Shown: one piece after another, positions 9,713 to 17,865 of the stretch
How the letters are laid out: every line of letters begins with the position of its first letter
How positions within the stretch are numbered: the stretch's first letter is position 1
Assembly (NCBI RefSeq): GCF_003319095.1
Contig: NZ_QOHI01000006.1
Location: 223,803-287,802, forward strand
DNA: 64,000 nucleotides
DNA from: Blastococcus sp. TBT05-19
GTDB taxonomy: Bacteria; Actinomycetota; Actinomycetes; Mycobacteriales; Geodermatophilaceae
Direction of reading: 5' to 3'
Program-made: the position numbers and the translations under genes
Notes under the pieces: generated by a model
What the model saw: the letters and a program-made list of their open reading frames with translations, nothing else
Told to the model about the DNA's origin: nothing
Database searches by the model: none

Positions 9713-10804
9713 TCAGGCCAGGTGGGGCGTCCGTTCGCGGTCGCGCAGCGTGTCCAGTGCGCGGTGCATCCCCACGGTCACGGCGCCGAGGGCGAAGAAG
9801 CCCTCGTCGTCGGCGACGTCGGAGCTCCGCAGGAGCGTCGTCAACCGGTGCAGCGCCTCCTCGGCGGCGTCGATCGCGGCGGCCCGGGCATCGCGGTCGC
9901 CCTCCTGCGTCACCGTGGCGTACGGGTTGCAGACGACGCCGCCGAGGGAGTCGAGGGCGTCGGCCAGCACCCAGCCGGTGCCGCCGTCGATGCGGTCGAG
10001 CCCCCGGCGGTGCGGCTGGAACTCGACCACGAGCGTCGTGAAGTCGTCGACGAGGACGGCGACGCGGTCGAGCGCCCGGGACTGCTCGCGGATCCGCTCC
10101 GCGGTGCCCTCCCACTTCCGGGCGCGCGGGTTGGCCCGCCGGGCCCGGGCCACCACGTTCTCGGCCGCCCGCATGCGGTCCAGGGCCGCGGCGAGCTGCC
10201 TCCCCCGACCCTCCCACTCCCCCGGCGACGGGACCTCGCCCAGCCGGAGCCCGTCGGCCATGCCGCGCAGGTGCTGGGCGAGCAGCGAGCGGGCCGCGTC
10301 GATGCGCCGCACCGCGACGGTGAGCTGCAGCGGCGGGAAGAGCACGGTGGTGACGAGCACGCCGATCGCGGCGCCGAGCAGGGTCAGCCCGGCGTAGTTG
10401 ACGGCGTAGGTCGTCGGGTCGGCCGCGCCCACGGTGAACATCAGGACCGCGGCGAAGCTCACCCAACTGGCGTGCTCGCGCAGCACCGGCCACTGCTCGA
10501 ACACGACGGCCACCCCGACGACGAGCGCGATGGTGATCGGGGCCGGGACGGCGAGGGTCGCCTCGTGCACCACCACGGCGACGGCGAAGCCCAGCAGGAT
10601 GGCCAGCACCGTGCGCCAGGCGGCGGAGGCCGAGTCCGCGACCGTGGGGTGGACGGCGATGACGGCGCCGAGTGCGGCGTAGTAGGCGTACTGCGACATC
10701 GGCGCCGGCAGCAGCACGGCCGCCTGCCAGGCCAGCCCCGCCGCGAGCGATGCCCGGACCCCTCGCTGGATCCAGGGTTCGGCCAGCCACTCCCGTGCAC
10801 GCAT
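9713..10804 (-). CDS. FUSC-family (aromatic acid exporter-like) membrane protein
   Basis: A 363-residue protein with six closely packed hydrophobic helices in the first ~170 residues (starting AAGLAWQAAVLLPAP) and a long charged helical cytosolic region after FPPLQL. This is the half-size layout of the FUSC/ArAE_2 family, whose members include predicted efflux proteins; substrate unknown. The ATG at 10804 follows a GGTGGGG stretch; a GTG at 10828 is an alternative. The gene lies 60 nt downstream of the DUF817 gene on the same strand and may be cotranscribed with it. Confidence 0.7.
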   Translation of the reverse strand: MRAREWLAEPWIQRGVRASLAAGLAWQAAVLLPAPMSQYAYYAALGAVIAVHPTVADSASAAWRTVLAILLGFAVAVVVHEATLAVPAPITIALVVGVAVVFEQWPVLREHASWVSFAAVLMFTVGAADPTTYAVNYAGLTLLGAAIGVLVTTVLFPPLQLTVAVRRIDAARSLLAQHLRGMADGLRLGEVPSPGEWEGRGRQLAAALDRMRAAENVVARARRANPRARKWEGTAERIREQSRALDRVAVLVDDFTTLVVEFQPHRRGLDRIDGGTGWVLADALDSLGGVVCNPYATVTQEGDRDARAAAIDAAEEALHRLTTLLRSSDVADDEGFFALGAVTVGMHRALDTLRDRERTPHLA

Positions 10805-10864
10805 CACCCCACCAGCATGAGCACGCACCCCCCGGGGTCGTCCACCGGCCGGGGAGATCTCACA

Positions 10865-11701
10865 TCAGCGCGTCGGGACGGGCTCCTCGGCCCGCGCCGG
10901 CACGGGCCGCCCCTGCCGACCGCCGCGGGTCACGGTGCGGTCCTCCACGGTGCCGTAGAGCCGGCCCTCGTAGGCCTTCACCCCAGCTACCAGCACGATG
11001 CTGACCACGACCAGCAGCGCCCACGAGCCGAACTTGGCGACGTGGACCAGCGTCCAGACCGACTCCTGGTCCGGGTACTGCCAGGCGCGGAGCAGGGTGG
11101 CCGCGTTCTCGGCGATCCAGAGGAAGAAGCCGATGAGGACGAAGGAGAGCGCCAGCGGCATCGCGTAGCGGCGCTCTCCGACGGTGAAGTGCACCCACGT
11201 GCGCCAGGTGACCGCGAGCAGCAGGAGCGCCAGCGGGAGCCGGACGTCCACGGTGACGTGGTGGGTGAAGAAGTTCAGGTAGATGAGCGCGGCCACCGCC
11301 GCGGTGCTGCGCACCCGGTAGTTCGTGATCCGCAGGTCGAAGCGGCGCCAGGCCTGGCACACGTAACTGCCGACGGCGGCGTACATGAAGCCGCTGTAGA
11401 GCGGCACCCCGCCGACCGTGGCCCAGCCGGTGTCGAGGTAGGACCACGAGCCCTGCGCGACCTTGTACAGCTCGAGGGCGAGACCGACGAGGTGGAAGCC
11501 GAAGATGACGGCGACCTCGCGCCCGGTCTCCCAGCGGAGCAGCCAGAGGACCAGCGTGACGCCGAGCGACCAGACCAGCAGCGCGTCGGCGGCGTTGACC
11601 GGCAGCGGGACGACCCGGACGAGGGCGAGCCCGGCGAAGAAGAGGATCGCGAACAGGCAGCACTGCGCCTCGACCCAGGCGAACCGCAGCAGCTGCCTCA
11701 T
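10865..11701 (-). CDS. DUF817 (YoaT-like) integral membrane protein
   Basis: A 278-residue protein with about eight transmembrane helices, including the conserved NFFTHH segment and the AENAATLLRAWQYPDQ segment typical of DUF817. The function of this family is not known. The ATG is preceded 7 nt upstream by TAGCGT, so the mRNA is probably leaderless. The C-terminus is charged and cytosolic. Confidence 0.8.
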   Translation of the reverse strand: MRQLLRFAWVEAQCCLFAILFFAGLALVRVVPLPVNAADALLVWSLGVTLVLWLLRWETGREVAVIFGFHLVGLALELYKVAQGSWSYLDTGWATVGGVPLYSGFMYAAVGSYVCQAWRRFDLRITNYRVRSTAAVAALIYLNFFTHHVTVDVRLPLALLLLAVTWRTWVHFTVGERRYAMPLALSFVLIGFFLWIAENAATLLRAWQYPDQESVWTLVHVAKFGSWALLVVVSIVLVAGVKAYEGRLYGTVEDRTVTRGGRQGRPVPARAEEPVPTR

Positions 11702-11708
11702 CGGCCGA

Positions 11709-11714
11709 ACGCTA
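11709..11714 (-). promoter_or_regulatory. -10 element TAGCGT, leaderless start of the DUF817 gene
   Basis: TAGCGT read on the minus strand, 7 nt before the ATG at 11701; no ribosome-binding site between them. Confidence 0.55.
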
Positions 11715-11768
11715 GGTCAGCAGGCATGCGTCCGGTGCTGTTCCGGCCCCGCGTGTCGAGGCGGTGCC

Positions 11769-11795
11769 GCGCCGCCCGCTCGAGGCGGGCGGCGC
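11769..11795 (-). terminator. hairpin downstream of the quinone oxidoreductase gene
   Basis: 11-bp perfect stem (11769-11779 and 11785-11795) with a 5-nt loop, starting 6 nt beyond the stop codon on the minus strand. Confidence 0.6.
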
Positions 11796-11801
11796 CGACC
11801 C

Positions 11802-12770
11802 TCAGCTCCGGACCCGTACCAAGACCTTGCCCGTGGCACGGCGCTCGTCGAGCTCCGTGACCGCGGCGGCGGCGTCGGCCAGGTCGTGCACGGTGCCGAG
11901 CACCGGCTCCAGTCGGCCGGCCTCGAGGAGCGGCAGCAGATCGGTCCACTGCTCCTGGACGAAGCCGGGGTCGCCCATCCAGAAGGCGCCCCAACCGACG
12001 CCGACCACGGAGACGTTGTTGAGCAGCAGCCGGTTGACCTTGACGGTGGGGATCTCGCCGCCGGTGAAGCCGAGCACGAGCAGCCGGCCCTCGCGGCCGA
12101 GGCTGCGCAGCGAGTCGGTGAAGCGGTCTCCACCGACCGGGTCCGCGACGACGTCGACTCCACGGCCACCGGTGAGGTCCTTGACCCGCTCGCGAAAACC
12201 GTCGGCCAGCACGATCTCGTCGGCGCCGGCCGCGCGCGCCACCTCGCCCTTGTCCTCGCTGGAGACCACGGCCAGCACGCGCGCGCCGTAGCCCTTGGCC
12301 AGCTGGATGCCCGCCGTGCCGAGGCCACCCGCCGCGCCGTGCACCAGCACCGTCTCGCCCTCGCGCAGCCCGCCGCGCCGGCGCAGCGCGAAGTGCATCG
12401 TCAGGTAGTTCATGGGCAGCGCCGCGCCCTGCTCGAAGGAGACGGCGTCCGGCAGCGGGAATACGAACCCGGAGCCGGCCACGGCCACCTCGGCGAACCC
12501 GCCGAAGCCGGGGAACGCCGCCACCCGCTGCCCGGGGGTGAGGCCGCTGTCCTCCGGAGCGCTGCGGACCACGCCGGCCACCTCGCTGCCCGGGATGAAC
12601 GGCAGCGGCGGCTTGAGCTGGTACTCCCCTCGGCTGAGCAGCACCTCCGGGTAGGTCACCCCGGCGACGTGGACGTCGATGACGACTTTGCCATCGGCGT
12701 CGGGCTCGGGGACGTCGACGACCGAGATGGCCGATGGGCCGTCGAGGCTGCTGATGTGGGCGGCGCGCAC
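11802..12770 (-). CDS. MDR-superfamily NADPH:quinone oxidoreductase-like protein
   Basis: A 322-residue zinc-independent medium-chain dehydrogenase/reductase, probably reducing quinones or enones with NADPH. The N-terminal GroES-like catalytic half contains PFIPGSEVAGVV, and the Rossmann half has the nucleotide-binding segment HGAAGGLGTAGIQLAK (about residues 143-158). The structural-zinc cysteines of alcohol dehydrogenases are absent. The GTG at 12770 has an ideal AGGAGG 4-6 nt upstream. Physiological substrate not deducible. Confidence 0.85.
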   Translation of the reverse strand: MRAAHISSLDGPSAISVVDVPEPDADGKVVIDVHVAGVTYPEVLLSRGEYQLKPPLPFIPGSEVAGVVRSAPEDSGLTPGQRVAAFPGFGGFAEVAVAGSGFVFPLPDAVSFEQGAALPMNYLTMHFALRRRGGLREGETVLVHGAAGGLGTAGIQLAKGYGARVLAVVSSEDKGEVARAAGADEIVLADGFRERVKDLTGGRGVDVVADPVGGDRFTDSLRSLGREGRLLVLGFTGGEIPTVKVNRLLLNNVSVVGVGWGAFWMGDPGFVQEQWTDLLPLLEAGRLEPVLGTVHDLADAAAAVTELDERRATGKVLVRVRS

Positions 12771-13061
12771 GGGTCCTCCTGGACGCTGGGGGCGAGGATG
12801 GCGAGTCTCTCAGCGCGCGGTCGGGCGGACCCGGCAAGGTCCCGCCGCGCGGGTGAGGCCGGTCCCGAGCGCCACCGCCGACCTTCGCACGCAGAACCGC
12901 CCCGACCCTCCGAAAAGGGCCGGGGCGGCTGGGGCAGTGCCCCGATTTCGCACGCACTGCCGGACGTGGCGAAGCACGTCAGTGCCAGTCCCACTGACAT
13001 GTGAGCGCGCCTGCCGGGACGTCAGGCGAGAAACCCGCTGACATCCCGGCAGGCCTCGTGA
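12771..13061. other. intergenic region with three hairpins downstream of nrdJ
   Basis: No gene seen. Contains an inverted repeat at 12897-12928 with a CCGAAA-type loop, a 7-bp inverted repeat at 12978-12998, and the nrdJ-proximal hairpin at 13010-13053. The part near 12771-12790 holds the ribosome site of the oxidoreductase gene. Confidence 0.6.
13010..13053 (-). terminator. nrdJ terminator hairpin
   Basis: Outer 10-bp perfect stem (13010-13019 with 13044-13053) continued after one mismatch by GTCAG/CTGAC; begins 8 nt after the nrdJ stop on the minus strand. Confidence 0.7.
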
Positions 13062-15926
13062 TCAGCTGCAGCCGCTGGTGGAGCCGCAGCCCTCGCAGAC
13101 GTAGCAGCTGCCGGCCGGGCGCATCTTCGTGCCGCAGGTCATGCACAGCGGCGCGTCGGTGGCGGTCCCGGTGACCAGCTCGAGCAGCTCGGCCGAGGAG
13201 TGGGCCTCCTTGACCGACTTCGGGCCCTCGGGGGTGACCTTCTCCTCCACCTTGGCGGTCTCGATCGGCGCGGAGCCACGCAACTGCTCCAGGTCGACCT
13301 CCTCCTCCTGCACGGCGGCGGTCGAGGCCGACGAGCCGTAGCTGCCCGCGACCTGCGCGGCCCGCTCCTCGGCGGTGAAGATGCCCAGGCCGGCCCGCTT
13401 CTCGACGGGCAGGTGGTCCAGGGCCAGGCGACGGAAGATGTAGTCCATCACCGACTGGGCGATCCGGATGTCCGGGTCGTCGGTCATGCCGGCCGGCTCG
13501 AAGCGCATGTTGGTGAACTTGGAGATGTAGGTCTCCAGCGGCACACCGTGCTGCAGCGCCAGGGAGATGCCGATCGAGAAGGCGTCCATGACACCGGCCA
13601 GGGTCGAGCCCTGCTTGCCGAGCTTGAGGAAGACCTCACCGAGGCTGCCGTCCTCGTACATCCCGGCGGTCATGTAGCCCTCGGCACCGGCGACGCTGAA
13701 CGAGGTGGTGACGCTCGTCCGCTTCTTCGGGAGCCGCTTGCGCACCGGGTGCGACAGCGCGGTCGGAGCGGTCTCCTCCACCTTCGCCTCGGCCTTCTTG
13801 GCCTTGGCGTCGGACAGCGGCTGGCCGACCTTGCAGTTGTCGCGGTAGATCGCGAGGGCCTTGAGGCCCATCTTCCAGCCCTGGAAGTAGATGTTCTCGA
13901 CCTCTTCGACGGTCGCCGTCTCCGGCATGTTGACCGTCTTGGAGATGGCGCCGGAGATGAACGGCTGCACCGCGGCCATCATGCGGACGTGGCCCATCGG
14001 GGAGATGGCCCGCTCGCCCATGGCGCAGTCGAAGACCTCGTAGTGCTCGGGACGCAGGGTCGGGGCGTCCACGACGTGGCCGTGCTCGGCGATGTACTCG
14101 ACGATCGCCTCGATCTGCTCCTCCTGGTAGCCCAGGCTGCGCAGTGCCCGCGGCACCGTCTGGTTGACGATCTGCATCGAGCCGCCGCCGACCAGCTTCT
14201 TGAACTTGACCAGCGAGAAGTCCGGCTCGATGCCGGTCGTGTCGCAGTCCATCATGAAGCCGATGGTGCCGGTGGGGGCCAGCACCGAGGCCTGGGCGTT
14301 GCGCCAGCCGTTCTCGGCACCGATCTCGAGGCACTCCTGCCACTGGGCGGTGGCGGCCTTCAGCACGTCGGCGTCGTCGGCGCCGACCGGGCGGATGGCG
14401 TCGTTGGCCGCGGCGTGCTTGCGCATGACCCGGGCGTGGGCGTCGGCGTTGCGGGCGAAGCCGTCGTACGCGCCGACGATGCCGGCGAGGTCGGCCGAGC
14501 GCCGGTAGGCGGTGCCGGTCATCAGCGAGGTGATGGCCGCGGCCAGGCTCTGGCCGCCGCGCGAGTCGTAGGCGTGGCCCGTCGCCATGAGCAGCGCGCC
14601 CAGGTTGGCGTAGCCGATGCCCAGCTGGCGGTAGGCGCGGGTGGTCTCGCCGATCGGGTCGGTCGGGAAGTCGGCGAAGCAGATCGAGATGTCCATCGCG
14701 GTGATGACCAGCTCAACGGCCTTCACGAAGTTCTTGGAGTCGAAGGTGCCGTCGTCCTTGAGGAACTTCATGAGGTTCAGCGACGCCAGGTTGCACGAGC
14801 TGTTGTCCAGGCTCATGTACTCCGAGCAGGGGTTGGACGCGTTGATGCGGCCGGTCTCGGGGTTGGTGTGCCAGTCGTTGATCGTGTCGTCGTACTGGAT
14901 GCCCGGGTCGGCGCACTCCCACGCGGCCTGGGTGACCTTGCGGAACAGGGCCTTGGCGTCGACGGTCTCGATGACCGAGCCGTCCATGCGGGCGCGCAGA
15001 CCGAAGTCACCGGCCTCCTCGACCGCGCGCATGAACTCGTCGGAGACGCGGACGGAGTTGTTGGCGTTCTGGTACTGGACGCTGGTGATGTCCTTGCCGC
15101 CGAGGTCCATGTCGTAGCCGGCGTCGCGCAGGGCGCGGATCTTGTTCTCCTCGCGCGCCTTGGTCTCGATGAACTCCTCGATGTCCGGGTGGTCGATGTC
15201 GAGGACGACCATCTTGGCCGCGCGACGGGTCGCGCCACCGGACTTGATGGTCCCGGCGGAGGCGTCGGCGCCGCGCATGAAGGAGACCGGGCCGGAGGCG
15301 GTCCCACCGGAGGACAGCAGCTCCTTGGAGGAGCGGATGCGGGAGAGGTTCAGGCCGGCACCGGAGCCGCCCTTGAAGATCAGGCCCTCCTCGCGGTACC
15401 AGTTCAGGATCGAGTCCATCTCGTCGTCGACGGCGAGGATGAAGCAGGCGCTGACCTGCTGCGGGGCGCTCGTGCCGACGTTGAACCAGACGGGGCTGTT
15501 GAAGCTGAAGTACTGGTGCAGCAGCATCCAGGTGAGCTCGTGCTCGAAGATCTCGGCGTCGCCCTCGGTGGCGAAGTAGCCGTGCTCGCGACCGGCCTCG
15601 GTGTAGGTGAGGACCACGCGGTCGATGAGCTGGCGCAGGCTCGTCTCGCGCTGCGGCTGGCCCACGGCGCCGCGGAAGTACTTCGTCGTGACGATGTTGG
15701 TGGCGTTGATGCTCCACTCGGCGGGGAACTCCACGCCGCGCTGCTCGAAGTTGATCGAGCCGTCACGCCAGTTGGTCATGACGACGTCGCGGCGCTCCCA
15801 GCTCACCTCGTCGTACGGGTGCACACCGGCGGTGGTGAAGACGCGCTTGATCTTGAGGCCCTTGCGGCTGGGCGCCTTGCCTGCGCGGCGGGGCCGGGTG
15901 GCCAAGCGGTCGTCGGTCTCGGTCAT
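13062..15926 (-). CDS. nrdJ: vitamin B12-dependent (class II) ribonucleotide reductase
   Basis: Reduces ribonucleotides to deoxyribonucleotides with adenosylcobalamin, independently of oxygen. The 954-residue chain carries the NrdJ hallmarks: SACFILAVDDEMDS, NPCSEYMSLD, the PTGTIGFMMDCDTTG region, and a C-terminal Cys-rich tail (CMTCG, CYVCEGCG) that forms a zinc-ribbon-like redox shuttle. The ATG at 15926 follows AGGGAGAG; an open frame extends further upstream but lacks family similarity. It lies 144 nt downstream of nrdR on the same strand. Besides the nrdR promoter there is a TGTCAGTG-N8-TAGACA element just upstream, suggesting separate DNA-damage induction. Confidence 0.96.
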   Translation of the reverse strand: MTETDDRLATRPRRAGKAPSRKGLKIKRVFTTAGVHPYDEVSWERRDVVMTNWRDGSINFEQRGVEFPAEWSINATNIVTTKYFRGAVGQPQRETSLRQLIDRVVLTYTEAGREHGYFATEGDAEIFEHELTWMLLHQYFSFNSPVWFNVGTSAPQQVSACFILAVDDEMDSILNWYREEGLIFKGGSGAGLNLSRIRSSKELLSSGGTASGPVSFMRGADASAGTIKSGGATRRAAKMVVLDIDHPDIEEFIETKAREENKIRALRDAGYDMDLGGKDITSVQYQNANNSVRVSDEFMRAVEEAGDFGLRARMDGSVIETVDAKALFRKVTQAAWECADPGIQYDDTINDWHTNPETGRINASNPCSEYMSLDNSSCNLASLNLMKFLKDDGTFDSKNFVKAVELVITAMDISICFADFPTDPIGETTRAYRQLGIGYANLGALLMATGHAYDSRGGQSLAAAITSLMTGTAYRRSADLAGIVGAYDGFARNADAHARVMRKHAAANDAIRPVGADDADVLKAATAQWQECLEIGAENGWRNAQASVLAPTGTIGFMMDCDTTGIEPDFSLVKFKKLVGGGSMQIVNQTVPRALRSLGYQEEQIEAIVEYIAEHGHVVDAPTLRPEHYEVFDCAMGERAISPMGHVRMMAAVQPFISGAISKTVNMPETATVEEVENIYFQGWKMGLKALAIYRDNCKVGQPLSDAKAKKAEAKVEETAPTALSHPVRKRLPKKRTSVTTSFSVAGAEGYMTAGMYEDGSLGEVFLKLGKQGSTLAGVMDAFSIGISLALQHGVPLETYISKFTNMRFEPAGMTDDPDIRIAQSVMDYIFRRLALDHLPVEKRAGLGIFTAEERAAQVAGSYGSSASTAAVQEEEVDLEQLRGSAPIETAKVEEKVTPEGPKSVKEAHSSAELLELVTGTATDAPLCMTCGTKMRPAGSCYVCEGCGSTSGCS

Positions 15927-16044
15927 GGTGTGGAGCTCTCCCTGGTCGTGTGTCGCGTGGTGCGTCGCGGGGCTGCGCGGTGCTGCTGCGCGGTGGTGGA
16001 TCGGGGGCTGGGGAAGAGCCGCGATCGGTAACTGCTCGAACTGC

Positions 16045-16067
16045 TGTCTATCGGTCGGCACTGACAG
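16045..16067 (-). promoter_or_regulatory. RecA-NDp-like damage promoter of nrdJ
   Basis: On the minus strand CTGTCAGTG (16059-16067), 8 nt, then TAGACA (16045-16050). This matches the mycobacterial LexA-independent damage promoter TTGTCRGTG-N8-TAnnnT except at the first and last positions. It sits in the nrdR-nrdJ gap and overlaps the end of nrdR. Confidence 0.55.
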
Positions 16068-16070
16068 TTC

Positions 16071-16580
16071 TCAGCCGCCGGACGGGACGGGGTCCCGCGG
16101 CGCCGGTGCGGCCTGGTCGGCCGGTGGCGAGGCGGCCTCCCGGGCCTTGAGCTCGGCGATCTCCCGCTCGAAGTCCGCCACCGAGGTGAAGGAGCGGTAG
16201 ACGCTGGCGAAGCGGAGGTAGGCCACCTCGTCCAGCTCCCGGAGCGGGCCCAGGATGGCCAGGCCCACCTCGTTGCTGGGGACCTCGGCCGCGCCGGTGG
16301 CGCGGATGGCGTCCTCGACCTGCTGGGCCAGGAGCTTCAGCTGGCCCTCGTCGACCGGCCGGCCCTGGCAGGCCCGCCGGACGCCGGCGACCACCTTGCT
16401 GCGGTTGAAGGGCTCGCTGACGCCGTTGCGCTTGACGACGGCGAGCACCGCCTCCTCGACGGTGGTGAACCGCCGCCCGCACTTCGGGCAGTTGCGACGA
16501 CGCCGGGTGGTGGCGCCCTCGTCGGCCTCGCGGGAGTCGATGACCCGGCTGTCGGGGTTGTGGCAGAACGGGCAACGCAC
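16071..16580 (-). CDS. nrdR: transcriptional repressor NrdR
   Basis: ATP/dATP-sensing repressor of ribonucleotide reductase genes. The 169-residue protein has the N-terminal zinc ribbon (Cys3, Cys6, Cys31, Cys34: CPFC and CPKC) followed by an ATP-cone ([16 protein letters not shown] region) and a Pro/Ala-rich tail. The GTG at 16580 is the usual NrdR start (VRCPFC) and has GAGGAGG about 8 nt upstream; the longer frame from 16607 would include the ribosome site. First gene of nrdR-nrdJ, as in Streptomyces. Autoregulation is likely, since two NrdR boxes overlie its promoter. Confidence 0.96.
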   Translation of the reverse strand: MRCPFCHNPDSRVIDSREADEGATTRRRRNCPKCGRRFTTVEEAVLAVVKRNGVSEPFNRSKVVAGVRRACQGRPVDEGQLKLLAQQVEDAIRATGAAEVPSNEVGLAILGPLRELDEVAYLRFASVYRSFTSVADFEREIAELKAREAASPPADQAAPAPRDPVPSGG

Positions 16581-16725
16581 GGTGGTCCACCTCCTCTCCC
16601 GGCCCACCGCCGTGGCGGTCCGGCCGATCCGTCACCGGTGTCCTGTGGACCCTCCTGGGGACATCCGGTGGATGCCGCGGGGAGAACCTGAGGATTGGCC
16701 TGTGGACGGGCTTACAGCTCTGTAA

Positions 16726-16741
16726 CTACTAGATGTAGGGG
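16726..16741. promoter_or_regulatory. NrdR box 1
   Basis: Core ACTAGATGTAG, equal to the reverse of the ACTACATCTAGT-type NrdR boxes of actinobacterial nrd promoters as recalled. It overlaps the predicted nrdR transcription start. Confidence 0.65.
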
Positions 16742-16742
16742 A

Positions 16743-16772
16743 ACCCTAGGCCGGGCTCCACAAGATGTGCAA
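16743..16772 (-). promoter_or_regulatory. nrdR promoter (-35 TTGCAC, -10 TAGGGT)
   Basis: On the minus strand TTGCAC (16767-16772), an 18-nt spacer, TAGGGT (16743-16748). Predicted start near 16736, inside the first NrdR box. Confidence 0.65.
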
Positions 16773-16773
16773 G
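16758..16773. promoter_or_regulatory. NrdR box 2
   Basis: Core CACAAGATGTGC. Its AGATGT is exactly 32 bp from that of box 1, the three-helical-turn spacing usual for paired NrdR boxes. It overlaps the -35 hexamer of the nrdR promoter. Confidence 0.6.
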
Positions 16774-16925
16774 TGATCGTTTCCTCGGCGTGTTCCGCCC
16801 TGACCCGTTCGTGCGCAGCCGGAACACCCGGCCCCACGAGTCACACGACACGCCGTGCGCGACCCGCCGAACAGGCCGCGACCGCCCCGCGTGGCCCCGC
16901 GCGACGACGGCGCAGCCACACGCGC

Positions 16926-16965
16926 CGACGGCGCCGGGAGCCCCCTGCGGGGTCCGGCGCCGTCG
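16926..16965 (-). terminator. terminator hairpin of the 243-residue unknown gene
   Basis: 12-bp perfect stem (16926-16937 and 16954-16965) with inner CCCC/GGGG pairs; 26 nt past the stop on the minus strand. Confidence 0.7.
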
Positions 16966-16991
16966 GCGGGTCGTGCGGGTGCGGAACGGGC

Positions 16992-17723
16992 TCAGTGGGC
17001 CATCAGCCGGGGGCGGCGACCCGAGGAGCTCTCCTCGCCCAGTCGCATCGGACGGGTGAGCAGCTCCTCGGCCGAGCCGCGACGGGCGCCGGACTCCGCG
17101 GGGATCGACTCGACAGCCGGTGCCGGGCGGGCCGTGGGCATCGACCAGGTGGCGGTCGCGAGGAGGTCGTCGCGACGCCGGCGGGAGGAGGGCCTCGGCT
17201 CGTCGGCGATGGCCGAGAACAGCTCCGTGTCGGCGTCGCGGTGCCGCCCGGCGTCCGGGTCCACCGAGGGCGCGCGGTGCCGACCCGGGACGGGCACGGG
17301 GACCGACGACGCGGGGGCGCGCTGCACGTCGGCGTCCTCAGGAGCGCGGCGCCGACCGCCGGAGCGCGGCGGCGTGGCCTCGGAGGTCACGTGGTCCCTG
17401 GCGAGCGGCAGGCTCGCGGTGGTCTCGGCGTCGGCGGCGCGGCGACGGGGCGCGGTCCGGCGGGCCGGCACGTCGTACGCCGTACGGAGGGGCTCGACCG
17501 CCGCGGGCGCCGGGGCCTCCGGGAGTCGGAGGGCCGACAGCTCGGTCCACCCGGTCTCCTCGGTGCCCTGCACGGTGACGCGGACCCAGACCTGGCAGGC
17601 ACCGTCCTCGTCATGGCGCCAGCCCAGGAGCTCGCCCGGCCACCAGACGCCGGAGCGGTACACCTCGACGGCCTGGGACTGGTTGGTGAACACGGCTGCT
17701 CGGTTCTCCATGACGCTCGACAC
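16992..17723 (-). CDS. conserved actinobacterial protein of unknown function
   Basis: 243 residues. The first ~65 (AVFTNQSQAVEVYRSGVWWPGELLGW ending in TELSALRLPE) have the alternating hydrophobic and Trp-rich pattern of a small beta-barrel such as an SH3 or Tudor fold. The rest is Arg/Pro/Ala-rich and probably disordered. I do not recognise a named family. The GTG at 17723 is favoured over ATG 17711 because TACGGT ends 6 nt before it (leaderless). It lies between nrdR and the LysM-lexA pair. Confidence 0.6.
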   Translation of the reverse strand: MSSVMENRAAVFTNQSQAVEVYRSGVWWPGELLGWRHDEDGACQVWVRVTVQGTEETGWTELSALRLPEAPAPAAVEPLRTAYDVPARRTAPRRRAADAETTASLPLARDHVTSEATPPRSGGRRRAPEDADVQRAPASSVPVPVPGRHRAPSVDPDAGRHRDADTELFSAIADEPRPSSRRRRDDLLATATWSMPTARPAPAVESIPAESGARRGSAEELLTRPMRLGEESSSGRRPRLMAH

Positions 17724-17729
17724 GGGGGG

Positions 17730-17735
17730 ACCGTA
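17730..17735 (-). promoter_or_regulatory. -10 element TACGGT, leaderless start of the 243-residue gene
   Basis: TACGGT, then six C, then GTG at 17723; this decides the start codon. Confidence 0.55.
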
Positions 17736-17865
17736 TGTCGCTGGCCAGCACGGACTGTGAATGTCCAGCCACAGAGGGTTGACGAAGTCGCTCAGCCCCG
17801 TTGTGAACCTCTTGCCGTGGCGGACCGACCGCCGCCGGCACTCGCCCCACTCGGGGCGGCCGGGC

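Larger units (their letters stand above)
16581..16991. other. regulatory region upstream of nrdR
   Basis: 411 nt without a gene. Contains a ~155-nt nrdR leader, a 14-bp near-palindrome at 16712-16725 (TTACAG CT CTGTAA), the nrdR promoter with two NrdR boxes, about 150 nt of unremarkable GC-rich sequence, and a terminator hairpin for the next minus-strand gene. Confidence 0.7.

Noticed and set aside
7773..10790. A 1005-codon minus-strand frame across the BCCT and FUSC-like genes
   Set aside because: It runs through two genes with recognisable membrane proteins in other frames; its translation is Arg-rich and without family features.
12992..12999. CACTGACA as a further RecA-NDp -35 for the quinone oxidoreductase
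   Set aside because: At 8-nt spacing the hexamer is ACTGAC, not TAnnnT, and the gene starts over 200 nt away; it more likely belongs to a hairpin.
15927..16070. Cobalamin riboswitch before nrdJ
   Set aside because: No B12-box-like conserved core was seen in 144 nt, and a B12-requiring enzyme would not be expected to be switched off by cobalamin.
16712..16725. TTACAG CT CTGTAA as a third NrdR box
   Set aside because: It lacks the AGATGT core and lies about 13 bp from box 1, not at helical three-turn spacing. It may be another operator, but no regulator can be named.
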